Source of the DNA: SVQP01 sp045594705
GTDB taxonomy: Bacteria; Bacillota; Clostridia; Oscillospirales; CAG-272
Direction: 5' to 3'
NCBI GenBank assembly: GCA_045594705.1
Contig: JAZNZB010000105.1
Span: forward strand, 1 to 11,406
DNA: 11,406 bases
Shown: positions 1 to 4,609 of the stretch, in pieces
How positions within the stretch are numbered: the first letter of the stretch is position 1
Layout of the letters: every line of letters begins with the position of its first letter
Translations under genes and position numbers: made by a program
The notes under the pieces: generated by a model
Seen by the model: the letters and a program-made list of their open reading frames with translations, nothing else
The model's database searches: none
Told to the model about the DNA's origin: nothing

Positions 1-656
1 GAGAGGAGATCTGCAATCTGTGTCATCTCCGCCTCCGTATCGTTAAATCCGGGAATGACGGGGGTGCGTATCCATATCTCCTTTCCCGTCTGGGACAGCT
101 TTTTCAGATTTTCGATGATCAGAGAATTGTTCACACCGGTAAAGGCTTTGTGCGTGTCAGCGGAGACACATTTCACGTCGTAGAGGTAAAGATCGCAACA
201 GTCAAGCGTTTTTTCGATGGCTTCCCATGTCACATAGCCGCAGGTGTCGATGGCGGTGTGGATGCCTTCTGCTTTTGCGAGGGATAGGGCGGAGGCTACA
301 AAATCGGATTGAAGGAGACATTCGCCACCCGAAAAGGTGATGCCGCCCGAGCTACCGTAATAGATGCGATCCTTTAAGACCTCACGCAGTATATCCTTCT
401 CTGAAACAGAACGACCGCACACGGTCAATGCCTCCGCAGGGCATTTTTCGGCAGCTTCAAGCCCTACTCTGTCGTCGCAACGATGGCATCCAATGCATTT
501 TTCCTTTTCGAAACGAAGTTGAGGAGGCATGGAAAGTCCTTCGGGGTTGTGACACCATTTGCAACGAAGAGGGCATCCCTTCATAAAGACAGTGGTGCGT
601 ATTCCGGGACCGTCGTGGACGGAGAAGCGTTGGATATCAAATATTGTACCGAGCAT
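1..656 (-). CDS. Glycyl-radical enzyme activating protein (radical SAM), 3' end beyond window
   Basis: Iron-sulphur enzyme of the pyruvate formate-lyase activase family. Such enzymes cleave S-adenosylmethionine to place a glycyl radical on a partner enzyme. About 218 residues are visible. The N-terminus has the family motif DGPGIRTTVF (15-24) followed by the radical-SAM CPLRCKWC (Cys28, Cys32, Cys35). A short ferredoxin-like insert has Cys54, Cys57, Cys60 and Cys72-Pro, enough for one extra 4Fe-4S cluster. The motif at 108-113 is FSGGEC, where the family usually has SGGEP. Two ATGs are adjacent. AGGAG lies 6 nt before the one at 656 and only 3 nt before the one at 659, so I chose 656. A consensus promoter lies just upstream. 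The glycyl-radical partner is not in the window: it is either further left or elsewhere, so the substrate (formate-lyase, diol dehydratase or other) cannot be told. Family call is firm, subtype open. Confidence 0.93.
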   Translation of the reverse strand, partial: MLGTIFDIQRFSVHDGPGIRTTVFMKGCPLRCKWCHNPEGLSMPPQLRFEKEKCIGCHRCDDRVGLEAAEKCPAEALTVCGRSVSEKDILREVLKDRIYYGSSGGITFSGGECLLQSDFVASALSLAKAEGIHTAIDTCGYVTWEAIEKTLDCCDLYLYDVKCVSADTHKAFTGVNNSLIIENLKKLSQTGKEIWIRTPVIPGFNDTEAEMTQIADLL

Positions 657-695
657 CATGCTCTCCTTTCCGAAAAGCGTGTTGATTCTACGGTT

Positions 696-724
696 ATTTT
701 AGCATGTTCGGGAAGTTTTGTCAA
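696..724 (-). promoter_or_regulatory. Sigma-A-type promoter of the activase gene
   Basis: On the minus strand TTGACA (719-724) is followed by a 17-nt spacer and TAAAAT (696-701), about 37 nt before the activase start. This is almost a perfect housekeeping promoter, so the activase can be transcribed on its own. The start site would be near 689 by inference. Confidence 0.85.
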
Positions 725-752
725 TACTTGAAAAGGGATTTTAAAAACGAAC

Positions 753-770
753 TGTTAAGTTTACTTAACA
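753..770. promoter_or_regulatory. 18-bp palindrome, possible operator
   Basis: TGTTAAGTTTACTTAACA is a perfect inverted repeat of 8-bp arms around a 2-bp centre. It lies upstream of the activase -35 box, centred about 72 nt before the inferred transcription start. Seen as half-sites it reads TGTTAA-N6-TTAACA, the spacing of Crp/Fnr-family operators, and the position would suit an activator. No T-run follows it, so it is not a terminator. The regulator is not identified. Confidence 0.5.
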
Positions 771-813
771 AAGATTGCGTTTTGACGAAGACCGTTATAT
801 GATTGATTGTAAC

Positions 814-833
814 AAAAAACGACCCTAAGGTCG
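814..833 (-). terminator. Rho-independent terminator
   Basis: On the minus strand a CGACC/GGTCG stem with a 4-nt loop (820-833) is followed by six T (complement of 814-819). It would stop RNA that reads through the tRNA terminator at 1061-1110 and crosses the two repeats, and it insulates the activase promoter. The short 5-bp stem makes it moderate in strength. Confidence 0.65.
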
Positions 834-851
834 ATAAAAAACATCAATGAT

Positions 852-939
852 GAGGTGTGGATTCAGTGACCCCTGTTCTGCCGCAAGCGCAGAACCACAA
901 ATCCGCAAGCGGATTTGGCGTAGTAGACCGAGCGACTAC
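852..939 (-). repeat. Hairpin-rich repeat, copy 2 (longer)
   Basis: On the minus strand this copy reads GTAGT...ACTACGCC, then CAAATCCGC-TT-GCGGATTTGTG, then an extra hairpin GTTCTGC...GCAGAAC, then a tail containing CTGAATCCAC. The CAAATCCGC/GCGGATTTG palindrome is at 898-917. Head, palindrome and tail are shared with the copy at 987-1053, while the GTTCTGC hairpin (about 20 nt) is present only here. It has no credible coding content. It may be a dispersed palindromic (REP/BIME-like) element or part of a structured RNA. Confidence 0.7.
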
Positions 940-986
940 CGTCACACAGCAAAAAAGCACTATAGGCTGAAGAAGTTGAAATTTGT

Positions 987-1053
987 GAGTGGTGGATTCA
1001 GGACCCATGCACAAATCCGCGAGCGGATTTGGCGTAGTGTTCCTCAACACTAC
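987..1053 (-). repeat. Hairpin-rich repeat, copy 1 (shorter)
   Basis: On the minus strand it starts with a perfect 8-bp hairpin GTAGTGTT-GAGG-AACACTAC (1034-1053). Next comes GCCAAATCCGC-TC-GCGGATTTG (palindrome 1012-1031) and a tail with CTGAATCCAC. It lies just beyond the tRNA-Tyr terminator. It is separated from copy 2 by about 47 nt of unrelated sequence. The arms of the first hairpin differ from copy 2 yet still pair in part, which suggests the structure matters. Confidence 0.7.
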
Positions 1054-1060
1054 AGCATCT

Positions 1061-1110
1061 CCACCAAACAAAAGAAGCACTTCGTAAGAAGTGCTTCTTT
1101 TGTTTGGTGG
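1061..1110 (-). terminator. Rho-independent terminator of the tRNA operon
   Basis: A perfect 23-bp inverted repeat (1061-1083 with 1088-1110) has a 4-nt loop at 1084-1087. On the minus strand the core GAAGCACTTC/GAAGTGCTTC stem is followed by TTTTGTTT, a typical terminator tail. The pairing reaches into the last six bases of tRNA-Tyr (CCACCA), so the 3' end of the tRNA precursor is folded into the terminator stem. Confidence 0.9.
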
Positions 1111-1189
1111 GGGATGGTGGATTCGGACCACCGAAGTCAGTGACAACAGATTTACAGTCTGCCCCCTTTGGCCGCTCGGGAAATCCCCC
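1105..1189 (-). tRNA. tRNA-Tyr, anticodon GTA
   Basis: An 85-nt gene including an encoded CCA (1105-1107). The acceptor stem pairs GGGGGAT (1183-1189) with ATCCCCC (1109-1115), with discriminator A. The anticodon loop CTGTAAA gives GTA. It has a long variable arm, as expected for bacterial tyrosine tRNA (class II), and a T-arm GGTGGTCCGAATCCACC. It lies 5 nt downstream of tRNA-Thr and shares its promoter. Confidence 0.95.
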
Positions 1190-1194
1190 ATATA

Positions 1195-1269
1195 TGGAGC
1201 TGGTGAACGGAGTCGAACCATCAACCTGCTGATTACAAATCAGCTGCTCTGCCATTGAGCCACACCAGC
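1195..1269 (-). tRNA. tRNA-Thr, anticodon TGT
   Basis: A 75-nt gene including an encoded CCA (1195-1197). The acceptor stem is GCTGGTG/CACCAGC, with discriminator T. The anticodon loop TTTGTAA gives TGT, which reads ACN threonine codons. The D-arm (GGCTCAATGGCAGAGC) and T-arm (GGTTCGACTCC) are normal. It is the first gene of a two-tRNA transcript. Confidence 0.95.
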
Positions 1270-1309
1270 GCATTCTCACGAACAGAGTCTCGTGAACGGA
1301 ACATGCAGT

Positions 1310-1338
1310 ATTATAGCAGATTGTAATCGGTTTGTCAA
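1310..1338 (-). promoter_or_regulatory. Consensus promoter of the tRNA-Thr/tRNA-Tyr operon
   Basis: On the minus strand TTGACA (1333-1338), a 17-nt spacer and TATAAT (1310-1315) match the sigma-A consensus exactly, as expected for stable RNA genes. The leader before tRNA-Thr contains a small inverted repeat TCACGA/TCGTGA (1276-1281 with 1290-1295), possibly a processing structure. Confidence 0.92.
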
Positions 1339-1348
1339 GAGCTTTTTG

Positions 1349-1367
1349 AAAAAAATTTTGACAAAAT
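1349..1367 (-). terminator. Possible weak terminator after the small membrane protein gene
   Basis: Just after the stop of the membrane protein gene the minus strand has an AT-only inverted repeat ATTTT-GTC-AAAAT followed by seven T. The stem has no GC pairs, so it is a poor terminator. Read-through into the tRNA promoter region is possible. Confidence 0.3.
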
Positions 1368-1372
1368 ATTTT

Positions 1373-1906
1373 TTAGCGTTTTTTGCTCAGAATCTCATAT
1401 AAACCTTGGTCAAAGGTCAGCAAAACCGCGTTGCCGTCGCGGTCGTAAACGGCTATAATTTTGCCCGGAATCATGTCTGCGCAATAGCGGAACACTTCGC
1501 CACCGTCCTCGCCGGGGGCTTCGATTTTTGCATACCCGTTCTTTTTGGTGGCACGTGCGGGACGCGCGTCCACCTGCAAAATGTCACGCAGGGCAATGCG
1601 GCAGACCACGCGTCGTCGGCGACCGCCCACTGTGTCTGTGACCACCAGATCGTAGATCTCGTCGCCGTTTGCATCAAAAACGCCACCGGGTTGCACGGCG
1701 TAGGTGAATTGGTGCGCAAAATATTTGGTGTAGAGGTAAATGCCTGCGCCCAGGCACAAAACTCCCGCAAGCTGGCCTGCAAGCGTAGCGTAGGGGATCT
1801 CGCTCTGCCCGATCGAGGCGACAAACAGGCCAAGCCCGCAGATAAAGCAGGCGGCGCAGATCAAACCTGTCAGCTTTGATTGCTTTTTCGGTGTGACGGA
1901 ATACAT
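1373..1906 (-). CDS. Small two-helix membrane protein, function unknown
   Basis: A 177-residue protein I do not recognise. A short basic N-terminus (residues 1-11) is followed by two hydrophobic helices (about 12-33 and 39-59) joined by a short loop. A soluble domain (about 65-177) follows, rich in beta-type segments such as IYDLVVTD and GKIIAVYDRDG, with a basic GGRRRRVV patch near residue 95. The layout resembles small membrane proteins with a pleckstrin-like bacterial domain, but that is only a shape resemblance. Its ATG directly follows the TAA of cca (0-nt gap), and its AAGGAG site lies inside the end of cca, so translational coupling is likely. It is the last gene of the hydrolase-cca operon. 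The link to tRNA repair may be only positional. Confidence 0.8.
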   Translation of the reverse strand: MYSVTPKKQSKLTGLICAACFICGLGLFVASIGQSEIPYATLAGQLAGVLCLGAGIYLYTKYFAHQFTYAVQPGGVFDANGDEIYDLVVTDTVGGRRRRVVCRIALRDILQVDARPARATKKNGYAKIEAPGEDGGEVFRYCADMIPGKIIAVYDRDGNAVLLTFDQGLYEILSKKR

Positions 1907-3124
1907 TTAGTTCTCCTTATAGATATCGGCTGCCAAAGAGAGCAGCATGTCCTTTTGATTGAGCGCGGGGTCTTCCATAACCCGAGCAAGCAATGCGTTC
2001 AGTACTCGGCCCATTTCGCGCCCCTTGGGAATGCCGACGGCGGTAAGGTCTGCACCATTGACCGCAAGGTCGGCAATCTTGACGCAAACGCCTGCGCGCA
2101 TCTGCTCGGAAACAATGTCCGAAAGGGCAGCGGTGTCCTCGCCCTTAGCAGCGCGCAAAGAAAGCGCGGGCAGGATAACGTCGCCGTACTTGGCGATCAT
2201 TTTTCTTGCAAACAAAGGGGAGTTTTCAAGTTTCTCTGCTCGGAAAGCTAACAGTGTGCGCACAAATCCCGCGTCCGCACCCGACATTTTCAGGTCACTC
2301 GTGGTCTTTTGTACCGCGTCATCGGGGGTGTTGTAAAGCAGGAATGCAAGGCGGAAGAGCGGTTGATCGGCAGGCGTCTCGTTGATACCGCGCGCAGCGG
2401 CGGTTACGTCGGCATAGGGAAAAACGTATTTGAGCAGTCCGCGCTTTTTCATGGTCTTGATCGCCCATTCGGGGTCGGGGCTTTGCAAAATGCCCATCAG
2501 CTCCTCGCGCACACGCTCGCGCGAGATGCTTTTAAGGCCACCCGCGGCAGCGTACATGGCGTTGGCGGTCTTATCCTCAATGGCAAAGCCGAGCCTTGCT
2601 GCAAAGCGCACGCCGCGCAAAATACGCAAGGCGTCCTCGCCAAACCGCTTGATGGGGTTGCCCACGCAGCGTATGGTGCCCGATCCCAGATCGTCCCGAC
2701 CGCCAAAGGGGTCAATGATCTCCCAGCCGTCCGCCGAGGGTGCGGCGGCCATGGCGTTGACGGTGAAATCGCGGCGGGCAAGATCTTCTTCCAAGCTTGG
2801 CGTGAACTTGACGCTTTCGGGGTGGCGGGAGTCCTTGTAATCGCCGTCAATGCGGAAGGTGGTGCACTCCACGGTCACGCCGTCCGAGAGCACCGAAATC
2901 GTGCCGTGCTTGATGCCCGTACGGAAGGTTTTGAGCCCCGAAGCAAGGGCGGCCTGCTCGGTCTGCTCGGGATAAGCCGAGGTGGTCACATCCCAGTCCT
3001 TGGGCACAGTACCAAGCAGACTGTCGCGTACGCAGCCTCCCACGATATACGCCTCGTGGCCCGCGTCGTGCAATGCCTTGAGCACCGCCTGCACGTAAGG
3101 GGGGCAGAGAATTTTTATGGACAT
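1907..3124 (-). CDS. cca: CCA-adding tRNA nucleotidyltransferase (class II)
   Basis: A cytosolic enzyme of 405 residues that builds or repairs the 3' CCA end of tRNAs from CTP and ATP without a template. The N-terminal polymerase-beta-type head has GGCVRD (29-34) and the metal-binding DWD (Asp43, Asp45). These are followed by RRDFTVNA (117-124) and the nucleotide-choosing motif EDALRILR (163-170, Glu163, Asp164, Arg167), then ERVREEL in the neck. The rest (about 220-405) is the variable helical body and tail that grips the tRNA. Length is normal for class II. The start has a long site, GAGGTGATC, a few bases upstream. It lies 41 nt after the alpha/beta hydrolase and abuts the membrane protein gene. 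Both tRNAs in the window already encode CCA, so here the role would be repair. I see no HD motif, so extra phosphatase activity is not suggested. Confidence 0.96.
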   Translation of the reverse strand: MSIKILCPPYVQAVLKALHDAGHEAYIVGGCVRDSLLGTVPKDWDVTTSAYPEQTEQAALASGLKTFRTGIKHGTISVLSDGVTVECTTFRIDGDYKDSRHPESVKFTPSLEEDLARRDFTVNAMAAAPSADGWEIIDPFGGRDDLGSGTIRCVGNPIKRFGEDALRILRGVRFAARLGFAIEDKTANAMYAAAGGLKSISRERVREELMGILQSPDPEWAIKTMKKRGLLKYVFPYADVTAAARGINETPADQPLFRLAFLLYNTPDDAVQKTTSDLKMSGADAGFVRTLLAFRAEKLENSPLFARKMIAKYGDVILPALSLRAAKGEDTAALSDIVSEQMRAGVCVKIADLAVNGADLTAVGIPKGREMGRVLNALLARVMEDPALNQKDMLLSLAADIYKEN

Positions 3125-3165
3125 GGGATCACCTCGCTTTCATCAATCGTTGTGTGGAAATGGGA

Positions 3166-4044
3166 TCAGATATAGCGCGAAAGGAACTGCTTGATCGCGC
3201 TTTGGTACAGCTCGGTCTGCTTATACATGCCGTTGCCGTGGTCGCAGCCGGGGAGAATGATGATCTCGGTGGGCTGCGGGTTGCGCTGCCTGAGCTCTTC
3301 AAACTGCGACTCACGTCCTTCGTTGCTGCCCGCGGCAAGCAAAAGTGGATATTTGCAGTTCTTGATCAGCTCCGTGGCTTCAAAATCCTCGGCATCCGCG
3401 CCGAATTTTTTCTTGAATATTGCCAATGCGTGCGCGGCTACCGTGTCGCCCTCTTTTTTGAAGGCGGAGCGCGAGACGTTGATGAAAAATTCCTTGATGC
3501 TTGTACTGGGTGCGTCCGCGATCAGTGCGCAAACGTTTTTCATGGGCTTGTTACACACGTCCAGCACAATGCCGCCGCCCATGCTCAGGCCGTGCAGGAC
3601 AATGCGGCCGTTCGGGGTCTTTTGATTGATCAGATCCACCCAGCCCAAAAGGTCGCGGTGCTCCAGTGCGCCAAAGGTGATGTAATCCCCCATGCTCGGA
3701 CCGTGCGCGCGTTGATAGGGAATGAGCACGTTGTAGCCAAGAGAGTGGTAAAACAGCCCGGGGAACGCCCATTCGCGCTCGGCGTGGCTGGTGTATCCGT
3801 GAACGCAGATGACCGTGACGTTGCTGTTGCCGGGGTAATACACGGCTGTGAGCGTCAGACCGTCGTGGCTTGTCAGTGTGGGAACCTCTGCGGGCAGGGT
3901 ATGGATCTCCTCTAAGGATGCGTGCACCCGGGAGATGGTGTCATACCACGCGTCCTCGGGCCCCACCATGGCGTAAGCCTTGCCGATATCGGGGCGGGAA
4001 AGCAGCTTATGAAACAGTATTTTCGCCTTGAGCTTTTCGAGCAT
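3166..4044 (-). CDS. Alpha/beta hydrolase (serine hydrolase, S33/lipase-like)
   Basis: A 292-residue alpha/beta-fold hydrolase with no signal peptide; substrate unknown. An N-terminal helical stretch (1-50) precedes the core. The oxyanion-hole region is HGYT (82-85), a second motif is RAHGPSMGDY (112-121), and the nucleophile elbow is GLSMGG with Ser154. The C-terminal catalytic histidine is probably His269 in DHGNGMY. The usual acid after strand 7 (GxxD) is not clear: the matching place reads GSNEGRES (239-246), so Glu242 may replace Asp or the acid sits elsewhere. Relatives in Clostridia are usually annotated as alpha/beta hydrolase or dipeptidyl aminopeptidase-like, without known substrates. 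It is the first gene of an operon with cca. A good promoter lies upstream, while the ribosome site (GCAGGT) is weak. Confidence 0.88.
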   Translation of the reverse strand: MLEKLKAKILFHKLLSRPDIGKAYAMVGPEDAWYDTISRVHASLEEIHTLPAEVPTLTSHDGLTLTAVYYPGNSNVTVICVHGYTSHAEREWAFPGLFYHSLGYNVLIPYQRAHGPSMGDYITFGALEHRDLLGWVDLINQKTPNGRIVLHGLSMGGGIVLDVCNKPMKNVCALIADAPSTSIKEFFINVSRSAFKKEGDTVAAHALAIFKKKFGADAEDFEATELIKNCKYPLLLAAGSNEGRESQFEELRQRNPQPTEIIILPGCDHGNGMYKQTELYQSAIKQFLSRYI

Positions 4045-4075
4045 ATCGTTTACCTGCCTGTACTTGATTGCCTAT

Positions 4076-4104
4076 ATCATAACACAAATTGCGGGAATTG
4101 TAAA
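4076..4104 (-). promoter_or_regulatory. Promoter of the hydrolase-cca operon
   Basis: On the minus strand TTTACA (4099-4104), a 17-nt spacer and TATGAT (4076-4081) end about 31 nt before the hydrolase start. The promoter begins just past the terminator of the fucose operon, so the two operons are separate. Confidence 0.8.
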
Positions 4105-4113
4105 GATAAAAAC

Positions 4114-4152
4114 AAAAAAGGACCAACTCAAACGAATGACTTGGCCCTTTTT
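4114..4152 (-). terminator. Rho-independent terminator of the fucose operon
   Basis: On the minus strand GGGCCAA pairs with TTGGTCC (one G-U pair), flanked by an A-run and followed by TTTTTT. It starts 2 nt after the fucU stop codon. T-runs exist on both strands, so it could also work in the other direction. Confidence 0.88.
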
Positions 4153-4154
4153 GC

Positions 4155-4589
4155 TTAAATCACGCCCTTTTGCAGCATGACGTTGGCGTAGAGTGCCTTT
4201 TCACCGGTGGCGATGATGGCGTAAGCCTTTCTCGATTCCTCGTAAAAGGCAAAGCGCTCGATCTCGGCAAAGGCGTCCGCACCGCGCGCGTCGTGCTTGG
4301 CTATGATGGCCTTGTATTCCTCCCAGATCGGAGTTTTGACGGTGTCGCCGGGCATGACCTGCATCAGGGATACGGGGTGCTCTACGTAGGTGTCCAGAGG
4401 GTATAGGGTCAATATGGCGTCCAACAGATCGGTCGCGCGATGCCCGTCCGCGCGCAAAACAATGGCATTCTTGCCCATGCTGGCAGCGGGAAAGTTGGCG
4501 TCGGCAATGACAAGGCGGTCGCCGTGCCCCATTTCGCACAGCACCTTAAGCATTTCGGGGGAGAGGATCGGGGGGATATTCTTCAACAT
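4155..4589 (-). CDS. fucU: L-fucose mutarotase (RbsD/FucU family)
   Basis: A 144-residue cytosolic enzyme that interconverts alpha- and beta-L-fucose and so supplies the anomer that fucose isomerase uses. The N-terminus MLKNIPPILSPE is typical. The catalytic region MGHGD has His22, followed by VIADANFPA (27-35). The C-terminal signature ATGE..LYANV..KGVI (127-144) holds conserved tyrosines (123, 134) and points to FucU rather than RbsD. The whole length matches the family. The frame is open further upstream, but the real start is the ATG at 4589: family proteins begin here and AAAGGA lies about 9 nt before it, whereas the upstream extension overlaps the GH95 gene. It lies 20 nt after the GH95 stop and ends just before the operon terminator. 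Confidence 0.95.
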   Translation of the reverse strand: MLKNIPPILSPEMLKVLCEMGHGDRLVIADANFPAASMGKNAIVLRADGHRATDLLDAILTLYPLDTYVEHPVSLMQVMPGDTVKTPIWEEYKAIIAKHDARGADAFAEIERFAFYEESRKAYAIIATGEKALYANVMLQKGVI

Positions 4590-4609
4590 GATATGGTTTC
4601 CTTTCAGTA

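Noticed and set aside
751..772. Rex (redox regulator) operator
   Set aside because: The half-sites TTGTTAA/TTAACA resemble Rex, but the spacer is 6 nt rather than 4, so a Crp/Fnr-type reading fits better.
987..1020. Degenerate tRNA gene in the repeat (T-arm-like GGGTCCTGAATCCACC)
   Set aside because: No acceptor stem, anticodon arm or D-arm can be formed around it. The resemblance is limited to a few bases.
852..1053. CRISPR array
   Set aside because: There are only two unequal units with internal hairpins, no regular spacers and no cas genes.
844..1279. Several overlapping small open frames on both strands across the tRNA/repeat region (60-126 residues)
   Set aside because: They translate the two tRNAs, the terminator hairpin and the repeats. 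Such frames are well-known false genes, and none has a proper ribosome site or a protein-like composition.
2309..3915. Long plus-strand open frames antisense to cca and the alpha/beta hydrolase
   Set aside because: The minus-strand frames carry the catalytic motifs, and the plus-strand translations do not resemble proteins.
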